Positions 43,596-52,371 are shown, counted from the stretch's first letter. The stretch is 64,000 nucleotides of DNA from an uncultured Clostridia bacterium (GCA_947170435.1 CAMVTO010000010.1:30454-94453), one strand, 5' to 3'. Notes: generated from the letters alone by a model not told the origin. A program made the numbers and translations.

Positions 43596-43673
43596 AATTT
43601 TAATTAGAATACTACAAATTCACAGTTCTGTCGAGCCAAATTTGCGGCCAAAATTTTGGGCAAAACGGCAAGA

Positions 43674-43701
43674 AAAACAGGACGGTTTCCCGTCCTGTTT
43701 T
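43674..43701 (-). terminator. Terminator of the MBL hydrolase gene
   Basis: AAAACAGGACGG and complement around a four-base loop, overlapping the stop codon and followed on the minus strand by TTTTTC. Confidence 0.8.
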
Positions 43702-44503
43702 ATAGCTCTATGGTTTCGCCCTCCCGGGCAAAGGCGTATGCCGGATCCTGCTCTTGCAGCGTCTTGTCCCATGCCGCGAGCATCGCGTCGGTGCGCTGCG
43801 GATCGTGGTGAACAACGCGCAGGCGCTTTGCGCCGCACTCCCGCGCCAGCTCTGCCGCCATACGCCAGGTACTGTGGCCAAAGGTTTTGCGCGTTGGCCA
43901 CTCCTCGTCGTTGTACTGTCCGTCCGCCAGCAGCAAATCGCAGCCGTGGGCGAATTCCGCCAGCTTTGGGCGCAGCTCGTCGCTGAACGTACAGTCTGTG
44001 GCAAACACAAGGCACTTGCCGCCCGCCTCCAGCCGCAGCAGCGATGCGCCACCCGGATGATTGCCCTCCATCGAACGTACGCGCACCGCGCCAAGCTCCA
44101 TGGACTCCGGCATATCGTGGAAGCAAAGCTCCGTCAGAAAGTCGTCCGGCGTAATGGGCCAAAGTGGCGGCGAAACCAGCCGCTCCACCTGCCGGCGCGG
44201 GCTGAGCCCATCACGCGGCGCGCCATAGATATCCAGCCGCGCGCCTCTGACCATGACGTAAGCGCACATCGGCAAGCCCAGCAGATGGTCCGCGTGGGCA
44301 TGGGTCAGCAGCAGCGGCAATTCTTTTTGCGCCAGCACTTCATTGGGCAGCTTCATAATGCCCGTACCTGCATCCAGCACAATAAACTGTCCGCCCATAT
44401 GCACAAGGGCGCAGGTGGTCAAGCCCCCATAGCGGGCAAAGTCTCCGCCGCACATGGGAACTGATCCCCGCGTCCCTAGAATTGTAACAGAATTGTCGGT
44501 CAA
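43700..44503 (-). CDS. MBL-fold metallo-hydrolase
   Basis: A 267-residue metallo-beta-lactamase fold protein with the zinc motif THAHADHLLGLP (HxHxDH, about residues 67-72), FIVLDAGTGI upstream, EGNHPGGASLLRLE and FATDCTFSD. It belongs to the Lactamase_B_2 group that includes RNase Z-like and phosphodiesterase-like enzymes; substrate unknown. The only start that keeps the first strand is TTG at 44503, five bases after the phosphoribosyltransferase stop, without a clear ribosome site, so coupling is likely. Confidence 0.85.
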   Translation of the reverse strand: MTDNSVTILGTRGSVPMCGGDFARYGGLTTCALVHMGGQFIVLDAGTGIMKLPNEVLAQKELPLLLTHAHADHLLGLPMCAYVMVRGARLDIYGAPRDGLSPRRQVERLVSPPLWPITPDDFLTELCFHDMPESMELGAVRVRSMEGNHPGGASLLRLEAGGKCLVFATDCTFSDELRPKLAEFAHGCDLLLADGQYNDEEWPTRKTFGHSTWRMAAELARECGAKRLRVVHHDPQRTDAMLAAWDKTLQEQDPAYAFAREGETIEL

Positions 44504-44507
44504 GGGC

Positions 44508-45068
44508 TTACTTGAGCGAGCCGTCCGCGTTGAACATCGGCAGCTTCTCCAGGAACATGATGTCCTTACGATCTGCCGCGCCGCCCTCGGCCAGCACGGA
44601 CATGCGGCCCGCCACGACGCCGCCGGCCTTTTCGACCAGCGCTTCCATCGCCTTGAGAGAGCCGCCGGTGGAGATCACGTCGTCCACGATCAGGATCTTC
44701 TTGCCGCGGATAAGCTCCGCGTCGTCGCTGCCGAGATAGAGGCGCTGCAGCGACAGCGTGGTGATGGACTGATCGTCCACAGAGATGGGGTCGGGCATAT
44801 AAACCTTGGGGCCCTTGCGCGCGATGAAATACTTCTTCGCGCCGGACTGACGCGCCATCTCATGGATCAGCGGGATGCTCTTGGCTTCAGCGGTGAAAAG
44901 ATAGTCATACTCGACATCCTTTGCCAGCTTCAGCAGCGCGTCGGCACAGGCCACCGTCAGCTCCGCGTCACCAAACATGATGAACGCGCCGATATACAGG
45001 TCGTCGTTGACCTTACAAATGGGAAGCTCGCGGGTCAGGCCCGCAACATGCATCGAATAAGTCGCCAT
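44508..45068 (-). CDS. Adenine phosphoribosyltransferase-like protein
   Basis: A 186-residue type I phosphoribosyltransferase with the PRPP motif ILIVDDVISTGGS (near residue 123) and the Apt-like hood YLFTAEAKSIPLIHEMARQSG. It should convert a purine base to its nucleotide. The nearby adenine deaminase supports a purine substrate; adenine or xanthine cannot be separated from sequence. A palindromic leader and promoter precede it. Confidence 0.85.
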   Translation of the reverse strand: MATYSMHVAGLTRELPICKVNDDLYIGAFIMFGDAELTVACADALLKLAKDVEYDYLFTAEAKSIPLIHEMARQSGAKKYFIARKGPKVYMPDPISVDDQSITTLSLQRLYLGSDDAELIRGKKILIVDDVISTGGSLKAMEALVEKAGGVVAGRMSVLAEGGAADRKDIMFLEKLPMFNADGSLK

Positions 45069-45094
45069 ATTGGGAACTCCCTTCGTATCTCTTG

Positions 45095-45112
45095 GTTATG
45101 CTTTCGCATAAC
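45095..45112. promoter_or_regulatory. Inverted repeat in the phosphoribosyltransferase leader
   Basis: GTTATGC-TTTC-GCATAAC between promoter and start codon. A second palindrome, GTTATATAAC (45131-45140), lies in the promoter spacer. The shared GTTAT half suggests one regulator could touch both. Confidence 0.5.
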
Positions 45113-45122
45113 AAACGTAATA

Positions 45123-45150
45123 ATTATACAGTTATATAACAAAAAGTCAA
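45123..45150 (-). promoter_or_regulatory. Promoter of the phosphoribosyltransferase-MBL operon
   Basis: On the minus strand, TTGACT (complement of 45145-45150), 16 bases containing GTTATATAAC, TATAAT (complement of 45123-45128). Confidence 0.65.
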
Positions 45151-45173
45151 GCGCATATCGGTCAAATTACTGC

Positions 45174-45202
45174 TTGCAACGGTTTTCTTCTTATGATATA
45201 AG
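45174..45202 (+). promoter_or_regulatory. pheST promoter
   Basis: TTGCAA (45174-45179), 17 bases, TATAAG (45197-45202), about 42 bases before the pheS ATG. The leader is too short for the T-box often seen before pheST. Confidence 0.6.
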
Positions 45203-45244
45203 TATCATTTGAGCAATTATGAATCCTTCAAAGGAGAAAAAGCT

Positions 45245-46270
45245 ATGAAGCAACAGTTGGAAGCCATTCGCGCCGCCGCCATCGCGGCGATGGAGGGCGC
45301 GTCGAACGCCGAGGATCTGGAGGCGCTGCGCGTCCAGTATCTCGGAAAGAAGGGCGAGCTGACCGCAGTTTTGAAGCAGATGGGCAAGCTCTCCGCTGAG
45401 GAGCGTCCCGTCATCGGGCAGCTCGCGAACGAGGTGCGTGCCAAGCTGGAAGCCGCCATAGAGTCCCGCGCGAGCGAATTGGCGAGCAAGGCGATGGCAA
45501 TGCGTCTCATGTCCGAGACTGTGGACGTGACCATTCCCGGCGCGGCACAGAAGCTCGGCAAACAGCACCCGATGTATCAGGTGCTCGATGAGATCAAGAA
45601 TATCTTCATCGGCCTCGGCTTCGAGGTCATCGAGGACCGCGAGGTGGAGCTGGCGGAATACAACTTCACCAAGCTCAACGTGGAGGAGGGGCATCCCGCC
45701 CGGGAGTGGAGCGACACGTTCTACTTCACTGAGGACAGCGGCATCCTGCTGCGCACTCAAACCTCTCCGATGCAGATCCACGCCATGGAATCCCGTCCCC
45801 TGCCGATCCGCATGATCGCGCCGGGCCGCGTGTATCGTAAGGACGAGGTGGACGCCACGCACTCCCCGATGTTCCACCAGATCGAGGGCATGGCCATCGA
45901 CAAGGGCATCACCATGGCAGACCTCAAGGGTACGCTCAACACCGTCGTCCGCTCCCTCTATGGCGAGGACACGGTCACCCGCTTCCGCCCGCACCATTTC
46001 CCGTTCACCGAGCCGAGCTGCGAGATGGACATTCAGTGCTACAAGTGCCACGGCGCGGGCTGCCCCACCTGCAAGGGCGAGGGCTGGATCGAAGTGCTGG
46101 GCGCCGGCATGATCCACCCGAAGGTGCTCGAGGGCTGCGGCATCGACTCCAGCGTGTACTCCGGCTGGGCGTTCGGCTTTGGCCTGGAGCGTCTGGCGCT
46201 GGGGCAGTACAAGATCAGCGACCTGCGTCTCATCTTTGAGAACGACGTACGGTTTCTGGAGCAGTTTTAA
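45245..46270 (+). CDS. pheS: Phenylalanyl-tRNA synthetase alpha subunit
   Basis: A 341-residue class II catalytic subunit: N-terminal coiled coil, motif 2 RVYRKDEVDATHSPMFHQIEG, Cys-rich insert CYKCHGAGCPTCKGEG (about residues 265-280) and motif 3 FGFGLERLALG. It pairs with PheT to charge tRNA-Phe. The ATG follows AAAGGAGAAAA. Confidence 0.97.
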   Translation: MKQQLEAIRAAAIAAMEGASNAEDLEALRVQYLGKKGELTAVLKQMGKLSAEERPVIGQLANEVRAKLEAAIESRASELASKAMAMRLMSETVDVTIPGAAQKLGKQHPMYQVLDEIKNIFIGLGFEVIEDREVELAEYNFTKLNVEEGHPAREWSDTFYFTEDSGILLRTQTSPMQIHAMESRPLPIRMIAPGRVYRKDEVDATHSPMFHQIEGMAIDKGITMADLKGTLNTVVRSLYGEDTVTRFRPHHFPFTEPSCEMDIQCYKCHGAGCPTCKGEGWIEVLGAGMIHPKVLEGCGIDSSVYSGWAFGFGLERLALGQYKISDLRLIFENDVRFLEQF

Positions 46271-46287
46271 GAAAGGAGAGTGCTATC

Positions 46288-48708
46288 ATGGATTTAAGCA
46301 GAAAATGGCTCAATGAATTCGTTGACCTCAGCGACGTCACGGACAAGCAGTTCAATGACGAAATGACGCTCTCCGGCTCCAAGGTGGAGACGATCACCCG
46401 CGAGGGCAGTGAGATCAAAAACGTCGTGGTCGGCAAGATCCTGGAGATGGTGCGCCACGAGAACAGCGACCACATGTGGGTCTGCCAGATCGACGTGGGC
46501 AAGAGCGCGCCCATTCAGGTTGTCACCGGCGCGCAGAATCAGAAGGTCGGCGACCTCGTCATCGTCGCGCTCGACGGCGCTGATCTTCCCGGCGGCAAGC
46601 ACATCGAAGCAGGCAAGCTGCGCGGTGTGGAGTCCAACGGCATGTGCTGCTCCTTTGCAGAGCTTGGCATGACCGAGCACGACTGGCCTTACGCCGCCGC
46701 CGACGGGCTGTTTATCCTCGGCACCGACCCCGATGTGATGGCGAAGAACCCCCAGCCCGGTGACGAGATCACGAAGGTGCTGAGCTATGACGACTCCGTG
46801 GTGGAGTTTGAGATCACCCCCAACCGCCCCGACTGCCTGAGCGTCATCGGTCTTGCCCGCGAAGCAAGCGCCACCTTTGAGCGCCCCATCCGGCTGCATA
46901 CGCCCGTCGTCAAGGGCTGCGGCGGCAGCATCGGGGAGCTGGTGGACATCGAGATCGAGGACGGGGAACTGTGCCCGCGTTACACCGCGCGCATGGTGAA
47001 GAATGTCAAGATCGCGCCGTCCCCGCTGTGGCTCCGCGAGCGTCTGCGCGCTTCCGGCGTGCGCCCCATCAACAACATCGTCGACATCACCAACTATGTG
47101 ATGCTCGAATACGGCCAGCCCATGCACGCGTTTGACTTCAGCTGCGTGGAGGGCGGCAAGATCGTCGTCCGCACCGCCCGCGAGGGCGAAGCCATCCAGA
47201 CGCTGGACGGCAACGAGCGCAAGCTGACCACCAGCATGCTCTGCATCTGCGACGAGCACAAACCCGTGTGCGTCGCGGGCGTCATGGGCGGGGCAAACAG
47301 CGAGATTGTCGGTGACACCGCGATGGTGCTGTTCGAGTCCGCCAACTTCAACGGCGTTTCTGTTCGCCGCACGGCGACGGCGCTTGGTATGCGGACCGAC
47401 GCCTCCTCCCGCTACGAAAAGGGTCTCGACCCCATGAACACCATCAAGGCGGTGGAGCGCGCCTGCGAGCTTGTCGAGCAGCTGGGCTGCGGTGAGGTCG
47501 TGGACGGCGTCATGGACGTCATTGCCAAGGACAAGCATGAGACTGTCATCCTCATGGAGCCGGATAAGGTCAACGCATTCCTCGGCACCGACATTCCCGC
47601 CGCGGAGCAGTACAGGTATCTCGCCCGCGTGGACATCGTCACCCGCGACGGCGGCTTCCCGGACGGCCCCGCCGAGGTGATCGTCCCCTCCTGGCGCGGC
47701 GACGTACAGGCGCTGTGCGACCTCTCCGAAGAGGTTGCCCGCTTCTACGGCTACAACAAGATCCCCAACACACTCACCAAGGGCGAGACCACCCGCGGCG
47801 GCTTCACCGAGGTGCAGCAGTTCGAGCGCTCGCTGGGCGTCACCTGCCGCGCGCTGGGCTATGATGAGATCATCACCTACTCGTTCATCAGCCCCTCCTA
47901 CTACGATAAGATCCGTCTCCCCGAGGACAGCCCTCTGCGCAAGAGCCTGAAGATCCTCAACCCGCTGGGCGAGGACACCTCCATCATGCGCACCACCATT
48001 CTGCCGTCCATGCTGGAGATCATCACCCGCAACTACAATTACCGCAACAAGGCGGCGCGACTCTATGAGCTGGGCAAGATCTACCTTCCGCGGGAAGACG
48101 GCCTTGCCGACGAGCCGAAGATGCTTGCGCTGGGCGCTTATGGCGACGGTATCGACTTCTTTGGCTTCAAGGGCGCGGTGGAGGCCGTGCTCCGCGAGGC
48201 AAAGATCGCGGATGTGCGCTTCGTCGCCTGCCGCGAAAATCCCTCGTACCACCCCGGCCGCTGCGCGCAGGTCTACGCCGGCGATACGCTGCTCGGCGTG
48301 TTCGGTCAGATCCACCCGCTGGTGTCTGTGACCTACGGCGTCGAGACGGAAATCTACACCGCCGAGCTGAGCTTTGAGGCACTGTATGAAAAGCGCGGCG
48401 GCAAGCCGCAATACAAAGCGCTGCCGAAGTTCCCCGCCGCCACCCGTGACATCGCCGTGGTCTGCAAGGAAGCGGTCACGGTGGGCGACCTGGAGGCCTG
48501 CATCCGCGACGCGGCGGGCGGGCTGCTGCGCGAGGTCACGCTCTTCGACATCTACCGCGGCCCCGGCATTCTCGCGGGTCTCAAGAGCGTCGCGTTCTCG
48601 CTGGTGCTTCGCGCTGACGATCGCAGTCTCACCAGCGAGGAGGCGGACTCGACCATGAAGGACATTGTCGGCGCGCTCTCTGTCAAGCTGGATGCGCACC
48701 TGCGTTAA
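46288..48708 (+). CDS. pheT: Phenylalanyl-tRNA synthetase beta subunit
   Basis: An 806-residue PheT: N-terminal EMAP/OB-type tRNA-binding domain ([26 protein letters not shown]), B3/4 editing domain, B5 domain, the inactive catalytic-like domain, and C-terminal ferredoxin-fold anticodon-binding domain ([22 protein letters not shown]). It follows pheS by 17 bases with AGAAAGGAGAG as ribosome site. Length is normal. Confidence 0.97.
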   Translation: MDLSRKWLNEFVDLSDVTDKQFNDEMTLSGSKVETITREGSEIKNVVVGKILEMVRHENSDHMWVCQIDVGKSAPIQVVTGAQNQKVGDLVIVALDGADLPGGKHIEAGKLRGVESNGMCCSFAELGMTEHDWPYAAADGLFILGTDPDVMAKNPQPGDEITKVLSYDDSVVEFEITPNRPDCLSVIGLAREASATFERPIRLHTPVVKGCGGSIGELVDIEIEDGELCPRYTARMVKNVKIAPSPLWLRERLRASGVRPINNIVDITNYVMLEYGQPMHAFDFSCVEGGKIVVRTAREGEAIQTLDGNERKLTTSMLCICDEHKPVCVAGVMGGANSEIVGDTAMVLFESANFNGVSVRRTATALGMRTDASSRYEKGLDPMNTIKAVERACELVEQLGCGEVVDGVMDVIAKDKHETVILMEPDKVNAFLGTDIPAAEQYRYLARVDIVTRDGGFPDGPAEVIVPSWRGDVQALCDLSEEVARFYGYNKIPNTLTKGETTRGGFTEVQQFERSLGVTCRALGYDEIITYSFISPSYYDKIRLPEDSPLRKSLKILNPLGEDTSIMRTTILPSMLEIITRNYNYRNKAARLYELGKIYLPREDGLADEPKMLALGAYGDGIDFFGFKGAVEAVLREAKIADVRFVACRENPSYHPGRCAQVYAGDTLLGVFGQIHPLVSVTYGVETEIYTAELSFEALYEKRGGKPQYKALPKFPAATRDIAVVCKEAVTVGDLEACIRDAAGGLLREVTLFDIYRGPGILAGLKSVAFSLVLRADDRSLTSEEADSTMKDIVGALSVKLDAHLR

Positions 48709-48740
48709 ATTACTTTTTTGTTACAGTTTCCATAACAGTC

Positions 48741-48769
48741 TTTACTTTTTAAGTGGTCTGCGTTATACT
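48741..48769 (+). promoter_or_regulatory. ireB promoter
   Basis: TTTACT (48741-48746), 17 bases, TATACT (48764-48769). Just upstream, 48719-48737 reads TGTTACAGTTTCCATAACA, an imperfect inverted repeat resembling the palindrome at 49182. Confidence 0.6.
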
Positions 48770-48793
48770 ATCTGCATAAAGGAGGGATGCTCG

Positions 48794-49039
48794 ATGGATG
48801 ATTTCACCCGCAAGTTCGACGCCGTTCAGGAAAAGGACGCCGAAATCCACCACATTTTGACCACGGTTTACGCCGCGCTGGAGGACAAGGGTTACAATCC
48901 CATCAACCAAATTGTCGGGTACATCCTCTCGGAGGATCCCACCTATATTACCAACCATCACGAGGCGCGCACACTGATCCGCAAGCTGGATCGCGATGAA
49001 CTGTTGCAGGTTCTGGTGCGGAACTACCTCGGAAAATAA
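48794..49039 (+). CDS. ireB: IreB family regulatory phosphoprotein
   Basis: An 81-residue protein, full-length for the UPF0297/IreB family: start [53 protein letters not shown]. In Enterococcus faecalis IreB is phosphorylated near its N-terminus by the PASTA kinase IreK and modulates cephalosporin resistance and wall synthesis. Only Thr5 is near the N-terminus here. The ATG follows AAAGGAGGG. It stands alone between a promoter and a terminator. Confidence 0.92.
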   Translation: MDDFTRKFDAVQEKDAEIHHILTTVYAALEDKGYNPINQIVGYILSEDPTYITNHHEARTLIRKLDRDELLQVLVRNYLGK

Positions 49040-49062
49040 CGCAATCCCGAACGACACAAAAG

Positions 49063-49103
49063 CAAGGGCTTTCTGCAGGATTACAGAAAGCCCTTGTTAT
49101 TTT
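49063..49103 (+). terminator. Terminator after ireB
   Basis: CAAGGGCTTTCTG, loop of eight, CAGAAAGCCCTTG, then TTATTTT. Confidence 0.85.
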
Positions 49104-49151
49104 AAACAAGATATAGTCTGTTTTCTCGTTACAATTCCCTATACCCTGCGG

Positions 49152-49180
49152 TTGACAGCATCAAATCAAGATGCTAAAAT
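49152..49180 (+). promoter_or_regulatory. Promoter of the 49218 gene and wall hydrolase
   Basis: Consensus TTGACA (49152-49157), 17 bases, TAAAAT (49175-49180). Confidence 0.72.
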
Positions 49181-49181
49181 G

Positions 49182-49196
49182 GTTACAATTTGTAAC
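49182..49196. promoter_or_regulatory. Palindrome GTTACAA-T-TTGTAAC at the transcription start
   Basis: A perfect 15-bp palindrome placed right after the -10 box, where a repressor would block initiation. A half-site GTTACAA also occurs at 49128. Read on the minus strand it is TGTTAC-N4-TGTAAC, near the WalR half-site TGTWAH but with spacing 4 rather than the usual 5. Confidence 0.6.
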
Positions 49197-49217
49197 AGAT
49201 CGAAATAAGGAGTGATC

Positions 49218-49514
49218 ATGATGGCAGAGGCAAAAGCCGGCCTGGTGTATAACGGACATCCGCTGCGCCGTGCGGAGAATTTGATTTACTACGGCTCCAT
49301 GGCGGACAAATATATTGTGATGATGCAGGTGCTGGACAGTGAACCGCTGAACGACATTTCGCTCGCCAAGCGGATTTCCATCCAGCTTCAGCTCACAAGC
49401 CCCAACCTTAAGTCCCGCGACCGCGTGGTGCGCAGCACGGAGAAGAACAGCCTTGCCGAGGCGATGGAATTCGCCTCCATCTGGCTTGACCGCGCGCTCA
49501 GCGGTAAAATGTAA
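49218..49514 (+). CDS. Small protein of unknown function
   Basis: A 98-residue soluble protein, MMAEAKAGLVYNGHPLRR, then YYGSMADKYIVMMQVLDSEPL and SIQLQLTSPNLKSRDRVVRS. It looks like a compact alpha/beta domain; no family is recognised. AAGGAG at 49207-49212 supports ATG 49218 or 49221. It is the first gene after a consensus promoter with an operator-like palindrome and is followed 34 bases later by a secreted wall hydrolase, so a shared transcript is likely. Confidence 0.82.
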   Translation: MMAEAKAGLVYNGHPLRRAENLIYYGSMADKYIVMMQVLDSEPLNDISLAKRISIQLQLTSPNLKSRDRVVRSTEKNSLAEAMEFASIWLDRALSGKM

Positions 49515-49548
49515 GCAGATCCACCTACGAGAGAAAGCAGACAGGGAT

Positions 49549-50973
49549 ATGAAACTTCAACTTAAGACATTGCGCGCCGCGCTTGCAGGCACAGCACTGG
49601 CCTGCGTTATGGCCGTCAGCGCGTACGCTGCGGAAAGCGGCGTGATTTCAGCCGATGTGGTCAACGCCCGCAAGGGTCCCGGCACGGGCTACGACCGCGT
49701 GGAGCAGCTCGCCAAGGGCAAGGCGGTCTCCGTTCTCGGCGAGGAAAATGGCTGGTACAAAATCAAGTGGAACAGTTCCACGGGCTATGTGGTCAAGGAC
49801 TATGTGACGCTCAGCAACGCCGCAGCATCCGTTCCGGCCACGTCGTCCCCGACTGCGGCGGCCAACGCCACCGTCACCGGCGGCAGCACCATCAATGTCC
49901 GCACCGGAGCCGGTACCGGGTATGCCCGCATCGCATTGCTCGGCACGGGCAAGCGCGTTGCCATCCTTGACAAGAGCGGCGACTGGTACCACATTTCCTT
50001 CGACGGCAAGACCGGTTACATCTCCGCGTCCTACCTGATTCCTGATGGCAGCGCCACTCCCGCGGCGCCCACCCCCGCGCCCGATACCTCCGTCGGCAAC
50101 GCTACGGTCAAGGGCGGCAGCTCGATCAACGTCCGCTCCGGCCCCGGCACGGGCTATGGGCGTGTCACAACCGTCGGCACCGGCAAGCGCGTCACGCTGC
50201 TCGCCGAGGAGGGCGGTTGGTTTAAGATCGAGTTTGACGGCAAGAGCGGCTACATCCTCGGCACTTATGTCACACCGGACGTCGGCGTGCTGGACAAGCT
50301 GGTTTCCGAGGAGGCCGCCATTCCCGCCGCTACCGCGGAAGCCTCGCAGGTCGAGGCCGGCGGCACAGGCGAGGCGCCCGCGGGCGAGGGCAGCCGCGCC
50401 GGTATCATCACCGGCGGCACAGTCAACGTCCGCTCCGGCCCCGGCACCGATTATGAGCGCGTCACCAAGGTGACCACCGGTAAAAAGGTGACGATCCTGG
50501 GCGAGGAGAACGGCTGGTTCAAGGTCAGCATGGGCGAGGTCGTCGGCTACGTCCGCAATGACTTCATCTATGAGGGCGACAGCCTTCCCGCGTCCAGCGT
50601 CGGCGCGCAGGTGGTGGCGCTGGCGCAGCAGTACCTCGGCACGCGCTATGTATACGGCGGCTCGTCGCCCAGCGGTTTTGACTGCTCCGGCTTCGCAATG
50701 TACCTCTACAAGCAATATGGCTACTCCCTGCCCCATACTGCGTCCGGCCAGTATGCCAACTGCGGTGTCAAGGTCTCCCGCGACAGCTTGATACCCGGCG
50801 ATCTGGTGTTCTTCACCAGCCCCGGCAATGGCGGCCGCATCAACCATGTGGGTATTTACATGGGCGGCGGCGACGTGATCCACGCTCGTTACAGCATCGG
50901 CCGAGTGCATATCAACAACCTCTCCGAGAGCTACTACGCCAAAAACTACGTTGGCGCGGTGCGCATCGCGTAA
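49549..50973 (+). CDS. Secreted NlpC/P60 peptidoglycan endopeptidase with four SH3 repeats
   Basis: A 474-residue exported protein: signal peptide (LKTLRAALAGTALACVMAVSAYA), four SH3_3 repeats, each with an N[V/A]R-GPGTGY core (near residues 37, 115, 194 and 294), Ala/Pro-rich linkers, and a C-terminal NlpC/P60 domain with the catalytic Cys in FDCSGFAMYLY, His in RINHVGIYMGGG and a following HARYS. It should cleave cell-wall stem peptides during growth or division. Ribosome site is weak (GAGAAAGCAGACAGGG). It shares the promoter at 49152. Confidence 0.93.
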   Translation: MKLQLKTLRAALAGTALACVMAVSAYAAESGVISADVVNARKGPGTGYDRVEQLAKGKAVSVLGEENGWYKIKWNSSTGYVVKDYVTLSNAAASVPATSSPTAAANATVTGGSTINVRTGAGTGYARIALLGTGKRVAILDKSGDWYHISFDGKTGYISASYLIPDGSATPAAPTPAPDTSVGNATVKGGSSINVRSGPGTGYGRVTTVGTGKRVTLLAEEGGWFKIEFDGKSGYILGTYVTPDVGVLDKLVSEEAAIPAATAEASQVEAGGTGEAPAGEGSRAGIITGGTVNVRSGPGTDYERVTKVTTGKKVTILGEENGWFKVSMGEVVGYVRNDFIYEGDSLPASSVGAQVVALAQQYLGTRYVYGGSSPSGFDCSGFAMYLYKQYGYSLPHTASGQYANCGVKVSRDSLIPGDLVFFTSPGNGGRINHVGIYMGGGDVIHARYSIGRVHINNLSESYYAKNYVGAVRIA

Positions 50974-50982
50974 TACGAAACC

Positions 50983-51015
50983 AAAAAGGCGTCTGCCATC
51001 GGCAGACGCCTTTTT
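50983..51015. terminator. Bidirectional terminator between wall hydrolase and trmD
   Basis: AAAAAGGCGTCTGCC, loop ATC, GGCAGACGCCTTTTT. It overlaps the trmD stop codon on the minus strand. Confidence 0.9.
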
Positions 51016-51784
51016 ATGTTTTCTCCCTCTGTTCCTGCTCAAATTCTGCCTTTGCCTCGGCGAGGAGCTTACGCTCCTGCTTGGTGGTGAGCTTACCCTC
51101 ATCGAACTGCGCCCACAGATCGGGGCGACGCGCCATGGTGCGCTTCCAGCTCTCCTTGCGCCGCCACTTCGCCACGTTCTCGTGATGACCGGAAAGCAGC
51201 ACATCCGGCACACGCCTGCCGTGCCACTCGTCGGGGCGGGAGTACTGCGGATATTCCAGCAGTCCATCCCAGTGCGACTCCTCGGTAAAGCATTCCTCCT
51301 CGGGCAGCACCCCCGGCACCATGCGGCACACGCAGTCCGTCAGCGCCATCGCAGGGATCTCGCCGCCGGTCACGACAAAGTCACCCATGGAGATCTCCTC
51401 ATCCACACACTCGTCGAGGAAGCGCTGATCCACGCCCTCATAGTGACCGCAGACCAATATCAGATGGTCGTAGGTTTCTTTCAGCTCCCGCGCCACCGCC
51501 TGCGTGAACACACGTCCGCAGGGCGAGAGGTAGATCGTGTGCCCCACGCCGTGCTTTTCCACGATGTCGGCATGACAGCGGTAGAGCGGGTCGGCCTGCA
51601 TCACCGCGCCGCGCCCTCCGCCGTAGGGGTAGTCGTCCACCTGCATTTGCTTGTTGGTGGTGTACGAGCGAATCTGGTGGGTCTGGATGGCAATGTGTCC
51701 CCGCTCCTGCGCGCGGCCGAGGATGCTGACGTTCAGCATCGCGTCCACGGACTCCGGGAACAGCGTCATAATGTCGATTCTCAT
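51014..51784 (-). CDS. trmD: tRNA (guanine37-N1)-methyltransferase
   Basis: A 256-residue SPOUT methyltransferase: MRIDIMTLFPESVDAMLNVSILGRAQERG, YGGGRGAVMQADPLY, the SAM-binding trefoil knot (LILVCGHYEGVDQRFLDE, GDFVVTGGEIPAMALTDCVCRMVPGVL). It methylates G37 of tRNAs and keeps the reading frame. It overlaps the end of rimM by four bases (ATGA) and is last in the operon. Confidence 0.96.
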   Translation of the reverse strand: MRIDIMTLFPESVDAMLNVSILGRAQERGHIAIQTHQIRSYTTNKQMQVDDYPYGGGRGAVMQADPLYRCHADIVEKHGVGHTIYLSPCGRVFTQAVARELKETYDHLILVCGHYEGVDQRFLDECVDEEISMGDFVVTGGEIPAMALTDCVCRMVPGVLPEEECFTEESHWDGLLEYPQYSRPDEWHGRRVPDVLLSGHHENVAKWRRKESWKRTMARRPDLWAQFDEGKLTTKQERKLLAEAKAEFEQEQREKT

Positions 51785-52323
51785 TCCTCGTCCGTCTCCA
51801 ATCCCTCGATCATGTGCACAATGATCTCCCGCGACGTGGTGTTGATGTCATTGATGAAGATATCCTTCACTGCGGGGATCAGGTAGGTCTTCTCCGGCCC
51901 CTTGACGCGGTACAGCTTGTGGGCCGGGTAGGTCAGCACCTCGGTGACGGTACCGACGTAGGTGTGGGGGAAATAGTTGAACACGTTCATGCCGACGATC
52001 TCTTCGTCGAAATACTCCCCCTTTGGCAGGCGCACGTCCTCACGCTTGATGGACAGCACCTTTGTCTTGAGCGCCGCCGCGGCGTCCATGTCCGTGATCT
52101 CCGGCAGCGTCATCAGAACCATCTCGCCATGAACACGCTTGCTCAGCGGGCGGAACGGCGTTCCGTCCATGTAGAACGTCTTAAATGTACACAGGCGCTC
52201 CGCGCTGACGTCCCAAGGCTGGACTTTCACCTCGCCGCGCACGCCGTGCGTGTTGACGATCTGCCCCACCTCAATGAACTCCGGCGCCGGGGCCGGCGCG
52301 GGAGCTTTGTCAAATAGGCCCAT
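51781..52323 (-). CDS. rimM: Ribosome maturation factor RimM
   Basis: A 180-residue RimM: an N-terminal Ala/Pro tail, then EVGQIVNTHGVRGEVKVQPW and a C-terminal PRC-barrel (YFPHTYVGTVTEVLTYPAHKLYRV, YLIPAVKDIFINDINTTSREI). It assists 30S head assembly near S19. The ATG at 52323 follows AAAGGAGCAAC. A hairpin terminator lies just upstream, between khpA and rimM. Confidence 0.94.
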   Translation of the reverse strand: MGLFDKAPAPAPAPEFIEVGQIVNTHGVRGEVKVQPWDVSAERLCTFKTFYMDGTPFRPLSKRVHGEMVLMTLPEITDMDAAAALKTKVLSIKREDVRLPKGEYFDEEIVGMNVFNYFPHTYVGTVTEVLTYPAHKLYRVKGPEKTYLIPAVKDIFINDINTTSREIIVHMIEGLETDEE

Positions 52324-52340
52324 AGTTGCTCCTTTATGGC

Positions 52341-52366
52341 AAAAGCGGCTCAAACGAGCCGCTTTT
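52341..52366 (-). terminator. Terminator-like hairpin between khpA and rimM
   Basis: AAAAGCGGCTC, loop AAAC, GAGCCGCTTTT. It sits inside an otherwise continuous operon, so it may reduce rimM-trmD output relative to rpsP-khpA. The stem nearly repeats the terminator at 7896-7917. Confidence 0.7.
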
Positions 52367-52371
52367 GCGCG

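Noticed and set aside
43550..43673. Purine riboswitch before adenine deaminase
   Set aside because: No three-way junction pattern or conserved loop sequences could be found; only a short inverted repeat is present.
45121..45244. T-box leader before pheS
   Set aside because: The leader after the promoter is about 40 bases, with no antiterminator or TGG-type box.
46294..48699. An 801-codon open frame antisense to pheT
   Set aside because: The composition is that of a shadow frame (His, Val, Asp, Gly, Arg) with no domain; pheT is unmistakable on the plus strand.
49549..50580. Repeats in the wall hydrolase considered as a CRISPR or satellite array
   Set aside because: The repeats are diverged SH3 domains in a single open frame, with no constant spacer-repeat pattern.
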